From Trichomonas vaginalis G3 (lineage: Eukaryota > Parabasalia > Trichomonadida > Trichomonadidae): a stretch of 64,000 bases of DNA. A program made the position numbers and the translations under genes. Each line of letters starts with the position of its first letter. Position 1 is the stretch's first letter. The stretch covers positions 2,294,001-2,358,000 of the forward strand of contig NC_067203.1 of the NCBI RefSeq assembly GCF_026262505.1. The letters are read 5' to 3'. Below the pieces are notes generated by a model. That model ran no database searches and was not told where the DNA came from. It saw nothing but the letters and a program-made list of their open reading frames with translations. Below, one piece after another: positions 9,358-19,663 of the stretch.

Positions 9358-9576
9358 ATGGCATATGATATTTATGAAGATGTTAACGACACAACTGTTC
9401 CTGCAGGTGAGGTAAAGTCAGAGGAACCGAAAAGTGACGAAAAACCGATAGAAGAAGAAAAACCAAAAACTGAAGATAAACCAAAACCAAAGTTTAGTTT
9501 GGAAACTAAACCAAGTCAACCTTCATTAGCTGGTATGGGTTGGCGTCAAAGACTTATGGCAGCAGGCGTTATGTAA
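9358..9576 (+). CDS. Acidic Lys/Glu/Pro-rich protein or protein tail, 72 aa
   Basis: Residues 15-50 are a low-complexity Glu/Lys/Pro run (EEKPKTEDKPKPK). The last 20 residues are a conserved MGWRQRLMAAGVM end. It follows the broken small-domain gene almost without a gap and lacks the T-rich start motif, so it may be the tail of that gene. The mirror segment is at 19664-19890. Confidence 0.45.
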   Translation: MAYDIYEDVNDTTVPAGEVKSEEPKSDEKPIEEEKPKTEDKPKPKFSLETKPSQPSLAGMGWRQRLMAAGVM

Positions 9577-9625
9577 AGTAAAGAAAAAAACATTTTTTTA
9601 TTTTTATAAAAATCCCCCATATAGA

Positions 9626-9844
9626 ATGGATAGAAAGTCTGCTAGAATAAAAGCAGAGTTACAAAGATATGGTTGGAGAGTTTCGAAGAATTTTAAATAT
9701 AGGAAGGGAAGACCCATAAAAGTCTATGACAAATTGTCTGGTCTTCGCTACGAAATGGATTTGGAAACAGCACATGCCAATTATCCAAACAGACTAGAGA
9801 GGTTAGAAGAAGAAACGTCTTATGAACATGCCTTTCGATGTTAG
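9626..9844 (+). CDS. Unknown basic 72-aa protein
   Basis: A basic protein (KNFKYRKGRPIKVYDKLSG) whose ATG is preceded by a T-rich run (ATTTTTATAAAAATCCCCCA). It is found only in the left arm, immediately before the polymerase relic, and may belong to the same lost or deleted block. No family recognised. Confidence 0.45.
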   Translation: MDRKSARIKAELQRYGWRVSKNFKYRKGRPIKVYDKLSGLRYEMDLETAHANYPNRLERLEEETSYEHAFRC

Positions 9845-11760
9845 TGAACCTCAAGTTGAAGGACACGACGGTGCCAGATTCTACTGGAACATGACGAACA
9901 ATTGCATCCTTTAGAAGAAAAAAAGGAAAAGGTGAAGACACACATGCTCCCATGAAAGAACAAGATATGCATATGAAAAGTATCGTGAAGTTAGAAGTCA
10001 AATTACATCTGGTCGAACCTTTACAGTAAACTTTGACGAAGGAAAGAACAAAGAAGGCTTCATGGGAGTACTTGCTGCAATTCAAGACGGAAATATGAAA
10101 GGACACAATCTCAGATTGACCATAACAGATTTGATGAGGTCAAATTTACTATGCAAATGGCAATGAACAAACAGCCGCAAACTTCTTGACGCTTTCAAGA
10201 CTACAAGAAGAGACACAAATGGTGACTCGACTCAGACATTTTGAATGCATTGAAGGAATTGCAAGTGTCAAGTTCGAATAACGGTACCAACCTACCCTCA
10301 AGCAGTCAGACAACATGCTGGATACTTCCCGTTCATAAATAAGTCTGACATTGACTTGACAAGGATTATGGAATTTTACAATTCAATTGATAAACAATTG
10401 TCAAATGAACCTTAGTATTCTTACATGTCTCAGGAACTCTGTCTTGTTACAGAGAGAAGATGAAGTATCTTGAGTCATGTGTGAAGACAAGGTACATTCT
10501 CAGAGGTCAATTGGCAAAAATTGCACCGTTGCAATGTCAATATCCGAGTCAACATACCTACAGCTAAAGGTTCCTTCACATGACGACTATGTTGTTGAGT
10601 TCAATTTACCATGGTTGAAGATTGTAATTGTCACAACCACTTCATGTTGAACGAAAGTCTTACAAACCCATTGTCGGAAAAGGCAAGTGCAACATTGTCA
10701 GAGCTGTAAACATCTTTTCGAGAAGTTTGTTGGAACCAATTCCAGATGACAAGCTGACAGAAACTTTTGTACAAAAGACGAAACAAACTTTTCACTGTTA
10801 GCAAGACCAAAAGTTGTTCCAGACAAAGTCTAGTACAAAAGAAGTACACAATATCACAAGGAGTTGGATTGTTCGGATACCAACCTGAACCAGAAGAACT
10901 TCCACATGAGGTTGCAAGAACTTCAAGATGTATAAACAAACTCCATTGAGACATCCAATTGACGTCAAATTGTATTGGAGAGCATCTGAGTTAGGTCAGA
11001 AGGTTTTATATGAAACAGTTGCTTCGACGATGCTTATGATTTGATTAACAGGAGAAGTTTCTCAGAAGATAAGAGACTCACTTTGAATTTCCACAAACTG
11101 GACCAATTGGTTGCGACAAGTTCGACTCAGATGAAAAGATATACTATGTCGACCTTAACGCTGCATACATGAGGTTTGTCCAATATATTCGACTGGAATT
11201 CCAAACGAAGATGGTGAGTTCCCGGGAAGGAACTATACAGTTGGAAAAGTCATACAACAACTGTATGATATTAGGAAAGCTTCAAACCCAAACTTGCAAT
11301 GACACTCAAATTGCTTATGAATTCGACATGGGGATATTCCATTAAAAAACAAGAGATGAGAGAGTAAACATTATGAGAAGGTCGACAACTTTGTTGAAAG
11401 GTTTTCTCCTTTTGTTTTGAAGTACGAATTCACTCAAGGTCAAGTGGCTTAGTAACCACATTAAACCTATTGTCGAACATTGTCTTACCCTCAGTTCCGC
11501 AAAGGCAGTCCTTGACAACTAACAACAAATTCTTCTCCGAAGTCAAATCCAAGGTGAAGGTTTACTATGAGAACATTGACGAACTCATGAACGAACGAAG
11601 AAGTATCACACAACTCATTGAAATGGGAATGGTCGTGAAAAGATGGGCTGTTTTAAGCTAGATAAGGTATTTCCGAAGTTCATGTCCTCTCCAAGCGTAA
11701 GTATTGGGGCATACTTGAAGACGGCACAGAAATAAACACTTGCATGAAGTAAAATTTATT
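9825..11760 (+). pseudogene. Type-B DNA polymerase relic of element A
   Basis: Fragments in the plus strand keep type-B polymerase palm signatures: a motif A-like YYVDLNAAYM near 11150 and a motif B-like LKLLMNSTWGY near 11310. The order is right for the family. It is heavily broken (more than ten breaks) and is not closely similar to the polymerase of element B. The block is absent from the right arm. It is bordered by a direct repeat of about 25 bp, containing ACCTCAAGTTGAAGGA, at about 9848 and 11820. That is consistent with loss from one arm or gain in the other. Confidence 0.65.
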
Positions 11761-11902
11761 ATTTTAAAAAGTGACATTTTTTAAATTTTATTTGAAATGT
11801 ACGCTGAGTTTGTTAGTTGACCTCAAGTTGAAGGAAACTTGTTGTTAGATGAGAAATATGAAATGTCTACCATTTTAAAACAATATATTTTACATATATT
11901 AA

Positions 11903-12800
11903 ATGCTTCAGGTTGAAAAACAAAGAACAAAAGTAGCAGATACAAAACCTTAGATAATCTATTCTACAAATGCTGGTGGACAATATCAGATGAAGAAATT
12001 TCACCGAGCATACAGTTTGACTATCCAATTCGTGGCTTCAAAGTCCTTCAGATGCAAGGCAATAGGATTTTAGTAAGAGTTTTTGTTTTCAAATAGAACT
12101 AACGCATTTATGTTCGCGTATATTTTCATGGGCAGTATGAAGGTTCTGATGGTAATAGAAAAATTGACGAAATGAGGATCTTTACAGTTCGTTCAGAACG
12201 AAAAGTCTTGAGAAAACTCTAAATGACTTTAAAACTCAAATGAACAAAATATTATTGGGAATTTCAAAAAAAATACACTCTTACAAATGGAACATACTAT
12301 CTGAAACTAGAATATGCACAAGATGAACTCCACCGTTTCATTTCAAAAGATTGAAATTAACCACTCCAAGAGATACAGAGTTTTTATTTTGGGAAGTAGA
12401 CAAACGTTATCTTGGCACAATTTCTTCGGTTACTTAACCAGAACGACACCATTACCACCAGATGGTCCATTTAATTATACTTCCACCAGCAGATTTGACA
12501 TTTATAGAAACAGTGTTATGACCCATCAAAATATCTCTCTNNNNNNNNNNNNNNNNNNNNNNNNNACCTCAAATGTTATGTGTCATGCAAGTTTCAGTTA
12601 AGCAACAATAGTTTTTATGTATTGGTAAGGATTTTATGATTTGCTTCTAAATTCTACGAACCATCTAGTAACAGTTTCTCTGACTTCAAGTTTGGTTCAC
12701 ACAACAATGGTGTGCAACATAATTATTCCATTGTACTATGACTTTTATCTCGAATTGTTTTCATATATAACTACGGAAAAGTGCTGAAAAGTATTGAAAA
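11903..12800 (+). pseudogene. Penton-like minor capsid gene (left copy), broken, with gap
   Basis: This is the mirror copy of the whole gene at 18660-19520, starting with the same MLQVEKQRTKVADT. It is broken, with many breaks, and an assembly gap of 25 N lies at 12541-12565. The start follows the motif TTTTACATATATTAAATG. Confidence 0.65.
12541..12565. other. Assembly gap (25 N)
   Basis: A run of 25 N lies inside the left arm of element A. It marks a join made by the assembler, and the arm around it has the highest density of small indels in the window. Confidence 0.99.
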
Positions 12801-14395
12801 ATAATGTTTAGGGTAGAAGGTTAGATCTAACCTCTTTTCTAACCTCTTTTTACTCTCTTGAATTTCATGAAAACAATTTATTTTTGACACTTTCACAAAA
12901 AACATAAAAAAGTGGAGTTAAAATGAGATGTTTACTGAACTGGTTGGATTTCGCTTCTGAGGTTATGTAGAAGGTTGACCCGAGATGAAGTGAGAGATCT
13001 GATTGCCAATTTATATGGTGGGAAGGTTCTTCCTGTTTGGTATTTTATACCAAGGACGTTTGTTTAGGAACTTAAAGAGTTCCTTCTTTGCTTGCTTTAT
13101 GTCGTCGAAAGGAGTGTTTTCTGGTACTCAATTGGATTTCCAGTCGAAATCGAGATTCAGGCAGCCCTTCCAGAAATAGTGGTGAACTTGATTGGGCTTC
13201 ATGACCTTGCGCAAGTAGTCTTTTACAGCGCTCGTTAATTTCAATTAGGTAAATTGCCTCGTCAAATCCTTCTGGCATTCGATCCTTCCATCGACAGAAA
13301 AATATTTGTCTTCAAAGAAAGTTTTTCCTTCCACAGAAAAATTACTCTCTCTTCCGAAGGAAAATTTTTCCAGTTTTCCGTACCGTAAACTCATATCAAT
13401 TTTAGAAAATTGAGAAATTTTTGGTCGAACTTACGAAAAAGTTACTTCCTTCCGACAGAAAAGTACTTCCTTCGAAGAAAATTCTTCCTCGAAGAAAAGT
13501 TCTTCTCGACAGAAAAAGTTTTGCTTATACTGCTTCGAAGGAAAAGTTACTTCCTTCCGACAGGTAACAACGAATGTCAACGTCCTCTCTGAGCCTTCCA
13601 AAGCCAGAGGAACGAAAGCACCAACTGCAACTCAGTTCCAGCAATAATCTCATTAACTACCAATTTCACTGAAGGTTATAACCTACTACAAGGCTTTCCC
13701 GACTATACCCTCCTCCTCAGCCTATGCCTTACTTCCCCATACCTGGATGTTCCAGACATTCCAATTCATATAAAATCGAAGAGAGACCAAGAGTTCGAAG
13801 AAGGTCTGAACCGTTTACGCAAGATTATGCTACCATCAATTGAGAGAAAGTTGTTCCGGACCAAAAATATAATGTTAGGTGAAGAGGTAGATCTCACCCT
13901 TTTTCTCACTCTTTTCTCACCTCATGAATTTGTCATGATTTCTCGTAAACTAAACGTAAATGTTTTGTCAAGAAATATAGCAACCGGAATTCCGACGGTT
14001 GCTTTTTATACAAATTCAGCGGGAAATTCTTGAGTTTTTGGTTGAAAGAATACGGTGGAGCCAAAGTGGCTCGACCTCAAAACAAGCATTTTATGAGCTT
14101 ACAAAGGTGTTATGAATGAATTCAGCAATAAATCCTGACCTCGTTCATTTTGTTGTGGAATTCAGACAAAAAATAATGTTTAAGGTGAGAAGGTGATCTA
14201 ACTCTTTTTTTTCTAACTTTTTTTCCCTCATTGAATTTTACAGATTTTCGTCAAAGTTTTGTCATATGAGCGTTAATGCGTAATGAGTAAAAAAATATAA
14301 TTTAGGTGAAGAGTAGATTCACGTTTATCTCTCACCTCTTTTTTCACATCTTGAATTTTCATGAATTTTCCCGAAATAAAAATAAAGTTAGTTTT
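12801..14395. pseudogene. Decayed inner end of left arm
   Basis: This segment mirrors 16880-18655. It includes a relic of the 121-aa gene (about 12920-13280, minus strand; compare 18157-18522), a purine/pyrimidine-rich repeat block (13281-13570) and a relic of the Pro/Gln-rich frame (13590-13870; compare 17449-17784). A piece with the signature IPTVAFYT follows (about 13975-14170; compare 17100-17321), with AGATCT-type palindromes at 12819 and, degenerate, at 13886 and 14191. It is heavily broken. Confidence 0.55.
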
Positions 14396-15370
14396 ATTTT
14401 TTTTATTTTTTTTTTTGTATAAAAGATATGATATTCAACAATCGGCACAAAACAGATTAAACAACATTCACCAAACTCGTTAGTTATGAATCCAACAATC
14501 TATGTTGTAGAGAATGATAAATTCATTCCTTTTTCATATACTTTCGAAACAGAAATCCAAGAAGATAAAGCAGGAACTGTTAAAGGTAGTTTAGACTGTA
14601 GTGCGAAAGATGAAACAATGAACAGTATCTTTATGAAAGCAGGACATTATTGACCATTTACCCAAATTGCCTGAATCCAACAGACAAAACTACTCATTCC
14701 TGAATTCGACGAAATTGAAGTCAAAGCAACTGACTCAGTAGAATTTAAAGAAGTTCATACGTAAGGTAATTATGAATTCTTGTTTTCATTGCAACCATAA
14801 GGTTATTGGAAAAGATTGCGAACATGGTATATAAGAACATCTCTGACATATATAAATCCGGGAGTTTTAAGACATACGAGCAACTTTGTTTTCATTAGCT
14901 TCAAAATGTGTTTGGGAAATAAGAGATAAAGATAGAAGAGGTAAGGTATGGAAGAACAGAGTAAAACAACCTGCTTTCAGATTTAAAGAAGCTATTGACG
15001 CCTTAGTTGTTTTAGCAGGTAAGGTTTCAGAATATAACGCAAATTGAACCCGAATGTTTTAATGTAAAAGCACAATGAGGAAATAAACTACTCCGTCAAA
15101 GAGATAGAAACGTAATGCGAAACGACTATGCAGATCTTAAAGAAGAAAGCAGAAAAGCAGAAGAAGATAAAATGAACATGTTAGAATTTCTGAAAACAAA
15201 ACTATCAACGCTGACGATTTCCTTCTGTCTGACGTCAAAGAGAAGTATAAAGAAACTTTCGGTATTGTTTAAATAATTTCGATGTACTGACAGAAGAAAT
15301 AGAGCTACGAAATTGTTTAAGAGTCTCACGAATACATTCGTACAACGTTATGTGAAACGCTTATAAAAAT
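14396..15370 (+). pseudogene. Relic of the 317-aa element protein
   Basis: From about 14485 the plus strand encodes pieces closely similar to the intact 317-aa product at 52631-53584 of element B, for example an early block FIPFSYTFETEI and later CVWEIRDKDRRGK. An upstream T-rich run and GTATAAAAGATATG precede it, as in element B. It is broken, with about eight breaks. It lies in the unique centre of element A, so it has no mirror copy. Confidence 0.65.
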
Positions 15371-15640
15371 CAGGTGTAGAAAAGAGGTTAGAAAACAGGT
15401 TAGATCTATCTTCTACCTAAACATTATTTTTTATTGAATTCAGCAACAAAATTCTGAGTAAAATAATTTTTGGGCATGTGTCAACCGTTGAGTTTCACAA
15501 AATTTAAAAATAACGTTTACCATGTAAAACGCTTATAAAATAACTGGGTGAAAAGTGAAAAGGTTAGATCTAACCTTCTACCTAAACATTATTTTTTGCT
15601 GAAAAATGACCAAATTTCTGAATAAAATGGCATAAGATTG
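15371..15640. repeat. Intergenic palindromes in centre of element A
   Basis: No gene is seen. Two AGATCT palindromes (15399-15412, imperfect, and 15562-15575, GGTTAGATCTAACC) lie in a duplicated stretch that shares the text ACGCTTATAAAA. It separates the 317-aa-protein relic from the KilA-N relic. Confidence 0.6.
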
Positions 15641-15975
15641 CTTCCCTCGGGAAAACCGAGGGAGAGATTCCGTATGAAAAATCGTGAAATTTCTCTAGAC
15701 CGACTTTTACCGGTCTAGCCTAAAACTCATGAAAATCGTGAAGAACAGCGAGTCCGGATTTTACCGGGGTCGCCTAAAACTCATGAAAATCGTGAAGAAC
15801 AGCGAGTAGGGAAAAAACCTGGTCTTGCATAAAACTCATGAAAATCGTGAAATTTCTCTAGACCGACTTTTACCGGTCTAGCCTAAAACTCTTGAAATCG
15901 TGAAGAAGATGAGGAATCCGTAGTTGCTAAAACTGAAATCGTGAGGACACGGTAAGAAAAAAAGTCAAAAATCAT
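15640..15975. repeat. Variable hairpins on a constant 53-bp linker, inside a KilA-N relic
   Basis: About five units of roughly 53 bp each join a constant linker (CTAAAACTCATGAAAATCGT) to a hairpin whose sequence changes from unit to unit while staying self-complementary. Examples are CTAGACCG...CGGTCTAG at 15695-15718 and again near 15858-15881, and GCGAGTCCGG...CCGGGGTCGC at 15748-15773. A weaker form, GCGAGTAGG...CCTGGTCTTGC, lies near 15802-15828. The array sits between two pieces of text that are adjacent in the KilA-N gene of element B (around 51470-51510). Confidence 0.6.
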
Positions 15976-16059
15976 GAAAGTGAAAGATTTGGCTCCTGGT
16001 TTTAAAAATAAAATTAGTTTTATTTTGTTTATTTTTTTATTTTGTATGTTAGAAAGACA

Positions 16060-16660
16060 AAATGACAAACATTGAGTTTGAAACAGTTAGAAAGATAGAC
16101 AATGACAAAGTTGGTTAGAATAGGTGATTTAAACGTAAAGATACTCAAAGAAATACAACAAATATTCTTTGTCAGACATTATATCTCCATCTGAAAAGAA
16201 ACAAAGGACTGGGTTAGAAAATGCTTCAACTCAGAAATTTTGACAAGAAATCCCTGAGCTTATGAGTATCGGTAAGATCTATGGAACTGCAGATATCTCT
16301 CGAAGAAAAAGTCTTATAACCAATAGTGTTTGTTATGGTTAGACCCAGTTTGTTTGGATATTACTTCAGTAAATATGGTTATTCGATACGAACGTTGCAG
16401 TGAAGGCTTATTTAACATGTTCAGAACAAGGACTTCAATACAAAAGATTAAGATAGAAGAATCTATAATAACTCTAAGATATGAAGTACAAGTCAATAGA
16501 GTCAAGGTTGTAGATTTGTTAATGATATGAGAGCTGCAGAACAGAACTACTTCGAAAGTTTGAGAAAATGTATGGTGCTCATAAAAGGTAAGACGTTTGA
16601 AGTAGATGAAGATAGATAAAGCTTAAAAATTGTTTGACGAGTTTGCTGAAAAATAACATG
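16060..16660 (+). pseudogene. Unrecognised broken gene in centre of element A
   Basis: A start (MTNIEFETVRKIDND) follows a T-rich promoter-like run ending in ATGTTAGAAAGACAAAATG. Coding-like text continues to about 16660 in several frames, including a clear 66-aa open piece at 16330-16530. It has no mirror copy and no match elsewhere in the window. The position next to a KilA-N relic suggests another regulatory-type protein, but no domain is recognised. It is broken, with several breaks. Confidence 0.35.
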
Positions 16661-16740
16661 TAAACGTTGTATTTTTGGTTCTTTGTGGAAAGATAGACAA
16701 AATAAAGTTAAGTTTTTTTTTTATTTTTTTATTTTGTAAT

Positions 16741-16875
16741 GTAAAGATGAGATATGTCGCAACAATGAGAACACAAACAGTTATAGTCCATGAAGCTATA
16801 TGATGAAGAATTCGAGTACATACAGTATATACTACAACAGTTTACGTCTCATTCGTTAGGTAACAAGAGTATGTA
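16741..16875 (+). pseudogene. N-terminal relic of a KilA-N protein
   Basis: A short piece resembles the beginning of the KilA-N protein at 50922-51749 (TxIVHEAI followed by EYIQY). It is preceded by a T-rich run ending in GTAATGTAAAGATG. It is truncated and broken and lies where the right arm begins. Confidence 0.5.
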
Positions 16876-17099
16876 CAAATAACTAACTTTATTTTTTTAT
16901 TTCGGAAAATTCATGAAAATTCAAGAGGTTAGAAATGAGGTTAGAAATGAGGTTAGATCTAACCTTCTACCCTAAACATTATTTTTGGGTCCTTTACACT
17001 CATTACGAAGAAGTCTTGACAAAACATTTACGATGAAATCATGAAAATTCAAGAGGTTAGAAATGAGGTTAGAAAAGAGGTTAGATCTAACCTTCTACC
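16876..17099. repeat. Two AGATCT palindromes with half-site repeats
   Basis: GGTTAGATCTAACC occurs at 16951-16964 and 17079-17092, each preceded by two GAGGTTAGAAA half-site repeats, separated by a unit containing TCCTTTACACTCATTACGAA. This is the inner edge of the right arm. Confidence 0.75.
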
Positions 17100-17321
17100 C
17101 TAAACATTATTTTTACTGAATTCAACAACAAAATGAACGAGGTCAGGATGTATGTTGCTGAATTCATTCATAACACCCTTTGTAAGCTCATAAAATGCTT
17201 GTTTTGAGGTCGAGCCACTTTTGGCTCCACCGTATTCTTTCAACCAAAACTCAAGAATTTCCTGCGTGAATTTTGTATAAAAAGCAACCGTCGGAATTCC
17301 GGCGGTTGCTATATTCTTCAC
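17100..17321 (-). CDS. Unknown 73-aa fragment
   Basis: An open piece with AGIPTVAFYTKF near the start and a hydrophobic C-terminal strand. The first 20 residues are similar to text encoded in another frame of the KilA-N gene near 54170-54230 in element B, so it may derive from such a gene. Mirrored, in broken form, at about 13975-14170. Confidence 0.35.
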   Translation of the reverse strand: MKNIATAGIPTVAFYTKFTQEILEFWLKEYGGAKSGSTSKQAFYELTKGVMNEFSNIHPDLVHFVVEFSKNNV

Positions 17322-17448
17322 AAAACATTTACGTTTAGTTTACGAAGAAGTCATGACAAATTCATGAGGGTAGAAAACAGGTGAAAAAAGAGGTTAGATC
17401 TAACCTTCTACCCTAAACATTATTTTTTGGTCTGGGAACAACTTTCTC
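17322..17448. repeat. AGATCT palindrome, mixed half-site repeats
   Basis: GGTTAGATCTAACC at 17392-17405 is preceded by half-site repeats of both classes (GGTAGAAAA and GGTGAAAAA), an intermediate between the two families. Confidence 0.65.
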
Positions 17449-17784
17449 TCAATTGGAGCTGTAGCATAATCTTTGCGTAAACGGTTCAGACCTTCTTCGA
17501 ACTCTTGGTCTCTCTTCGATTTGTATTGAGATTGGAATTGCTGGAACATCCAAGGGTTGGGGAAGTAAGGCATAGGCTGAGGAGGAGGGTAGTTCGGGAA
17601 GCCTTGTAGTGGAAATTGGTAGTAACCTTGAGGTGGAAATTGGTAGTAATTTGGATTGAGATTGGACTTGCTGGAACTGAGGTTGCTGAGGAGACTGTTG
17701 TGGTGCTTTAGGTTCCTCTGGTTTGGGAATGGACTCAGTTGGTGGGACGTGGGACATTCGTTTGTGGCTTAACCGTCGGACCAC
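17449..17784 (-). CDS. Pro/Gln/Ser-rich protein, 111 aa
   Basis: A low-complexity protein: a basic start (VRRLSHKRMSHV), a Pro/Gln-rich middle (APQQSPQQPQFQQV), a repeated LLPIST, and a basic end (RPRVRRRSEPF). No family is recognised. The mirrored segment in the left arm (13590-13870) is broken. Confidence 0.4.
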   Translation of the reverse strand: MVRRLSHKRMSHVPPTESIPKPEEPKAPQQSPQQPQFQQVQSQSKLLPISTSRLLPISTTRLPELPSSSAYALLPQPLDVPAIPISIQIEERPRVRRRSEPFTQRLCYSSN

Positions 17785-17799
17785 AACGATAAAAATCTC

Positions 17800-18156
17800 T
17801 GCTCCTAGCAGTACTGCTACTGACAGTAGCAGTACTTTTACTGACAGTAGCAGTACTTTTTCTGACAGTAGCAGTACTTTTACTGACAGTAGCAGTACTT
17901 TTTCTGACAGTAGCAGTACTTTTACTGACAGTAGCAGTACTTTTTCTGACAGTAGCAGTACTTTATCGTCGAAAACCCTCTCAAATTTTCCTTTTTACTG
18001 CTCGTAGCAGTACTTTTACTGCTCGTAGCAGTACTTTTACTGACAGTAGCAGTACTTTTACTGCTCGTAGCAGTACTTTTACTGACAGTAGCAGTACTTT
18101 TTCTGACAGTAGCAGTACTTTTTCTGACAGTAGCAGTACTTTTACTGACAGTAGCA
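17800..18156. repeat. 21-bp minisatellite CAGTAGCAGTACTTTT
   Basis: About seventeen tandem units of 21 bp follow the pattern CAGTAGCAGTACTTTTACTG, with variants TTTCTGA and GCTCGTAG. Because 21 is a multiple of three, one plus-strand frame reads as Ser/Thr-rich repeats (SSTFTDSSSTFSD). The block at the matching place of the left arm (13281-13570) is a different repeat (TTCCGACAGAAAA type), so the array has turned over independently in the two arms. Confidence 0.8.
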
Positions 18157-18522
18157 ATGGTCGAGGTCGAACCTACCGACGAGGCAATTTACCTAATTGA
18201 AATTAACGAGCTTGTTAAAGACTACTTGCGCAAGGTCATGAAGCCCAAGGTCAAGTTTACCACTATTTCTGGAAGGGCTGCCTTGAATCTCGAGATTTCG
18301 ACTGGAATTCCAATTGAGGTACCAGAAAACACTCCTGTAGACGACATAAAGCAAGCAAAGAAAGAAACTCTTCTCAAGTTCCTAAACAAACGTCCTTGGA
18401 TACTACTTCCAAACAGAGAGAGTCCAATTCCACGAATTATACAAATTCTCAGAGCACTGTTCCACTTCTCGGGTCAGCCGTTCTACATAACCTCAGAAGG
18501 CGACATCCAACCAGTTCAGTAA
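18157..18522 (+). CDS. Unknown 121-aa protein downstream of minisatellite
   Basis: The frame starts at the last unit of the minisatellite and encodes a compact, mixed-charge protein: EAIYLIEINELVKDYLRK near residue 9-26, then a strand-rich C-terminal half ending FYITSEGDIQPVQ. No family recognised. The gene is in the opposite orientation to its neighbours. A broken copy is at about 12920-13280. No T-rich start motif is visible. Confidence 0.5.
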   Translation: MVEVEPTDEAIYLIEINELVKDYLRKVMKPKVKFTTISGRAALNLEISTGIPIEVPENTPVDDIKQAKKETLLKFLNKRPWILLPNRESPIPRIIQILRALFHFSGQPFYITSEGDIQPVQ

Positions 18523-18659
18523 ACATCTCATTTTAACTCCACTTTTTTATGTTTTTTGTGAAAGTGTCAAAAATAAATTGTTTTCATGACAAATTCAAGA
18601 GGTTAGAAAAGAGGTTAGAAAAGAGGTTAGATCTAACCTTCTACCCTAAACATTATTTT
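18523..18659. repeat. AGATCT palindrome between convergent genes
   Basis: GGTTAGATCTAACC at 18625-18638 with two upstream GAGGTTAGAAA repeats. It lies between the convergent 121-aa and penton-like genes. Confidence 0.7.
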
Positions 18660-19520
18660 TCAATACTTTTTCAGCACTTTTCCGTAGTTATATATGAAAG
18701 ACAATTCGAGATAAAAGTCATAGTACAATGGAATAATATGTTGCACACCATTTGTTGTGAACCAAACTTGAAAGTCAGAGAAACTGTTACTAGATGGTTC
18801 GTAGAATTTAGAAGCAAAGTCATAAAAGTCCTTACCAATACATAGAAAACTATTGTTGCTTGAACTGAAACTTGCATGACACATAACATTTTGAGGGTCA
18901 AACACGTTTCTATAAACTGTCAAATCTGCTGGTGGAAGTATAAATTGAAATGGACCATCTGGTGGTAATGGTTCGTTCTGGTTTAGTAACCGAAGAAATT
19001 GTGCCCAAGAACGTTTGTCTACTTCCCAAAATAAAAACTCTGTATCTCTTGGAGGGTTAATTTCAATCTTTTGAAATGAAACGGTGGAGTTCATCTTGTC
19101 ATATTCTAGTTTCAGATAGTATGTTCCATTTAGTAAAGAGTGGTATTTTTCTTGAAATTCCCAATAATATTTGTTCATTTGAGTTTGAAAGTCATTTAGA
19201 GTTTTCTCAAGACTTTCGTCTGAACGAACTGTAAAGATTCTCATTTCGTCAAATTTGTCTATTAGACCATCAGAACCTTCATACTGCCCATGAAAATATA
19301 CTGCGAACATAAATGCGTTAGTTCTATTTGAAAACAAAACTCTTCTAAATCCTATTGCCTTTGCATCTGAAGGACTTTGAAGCCAACGAATTGGATAGTC
19401 AAACCTGTATGCTCGGGATGAAATTTCTTCATCTGAAATAGTCCTACCAGCATTTGTAAAGATATAGTCTAATGGTTTTGTATCTGCTACTTTTGTTCTT
19501 TGTTTTTCAACCTGAAGCAT
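18660..19520 (-). CDS. Penton-like minor capsid protein, 286 aa
   Basis: A paralogue of the 282-aa product at 5156-6004. It shares YRFDYPIRWL, KAIGFRR, a block HASFSSSNNSFLC near residue 215 and FQVWFTTNG near the end. So element A carries two distinct members of the family, as expected if they form different capsomers or serve different vertices; this is inference. The start follows TTTTACATATATTAAATG. This copy looks whole; the left-arm copy is broken and contains the assembly gap. Confidence 0.6.
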   Translation of the reverse strand: MLQVEKQRTKVADTKPLDYIFTNAGRTISDEEISSRAYRFDYPIRWLQSPSDAKAIGFRRVLFSNRTNAFMFAVYFHGQYEGSDGLIDKFDEMRIFTVRSDESLEKTLNDFQTQMNKYYWEFQEKYHSLLNGTYYLKLEYDKMNSTVSFQKIEINPPRDTEFLFWEVDKRSWAQFLRLLNQNEPLPPDGPFQFILPPADLTVYRNVFDPQNVMCHASFSSSNNSFLCIGKDFYDFASKFYEPSSNSFSDFQVWFTTNGVQHIIPLYYDFYLELSFIYNYGKVLKKY

Positions 19521-19663
19521 TTAATATATGTAAAAATATATTGTTTTAAAATGGTATGACATTTCATATTTCTCATCTAACAAACAAGTTTCCTTCAACT
19601 TGAGGTTCACTAACAAACTCAGCGTACATTTCAAATAAAAATAAAAAAATGTTTTTTTCTTTA
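19521..19663. other. Junction lacking the polymerase block
   Basis: At the place that corresponds to 9577-11902 of the left arm there are only about 140 bp. They join the end of the acidic gene to the start of the penton-like gene through an A/T-rich stretch and the text ACCTCAAGTTGAAGGA found at both edges of the left-arm block. This is the deletion (or non-insertion) form of the locus. Confidence 0.6.

Noticed and set aside
15640-15975. Constant linker with variable inserts as a CRISPR-like array
   Set aside because: The inserts are self-complementary hairpins, one recurs, the number is small and nothing CRISPR-related is near.
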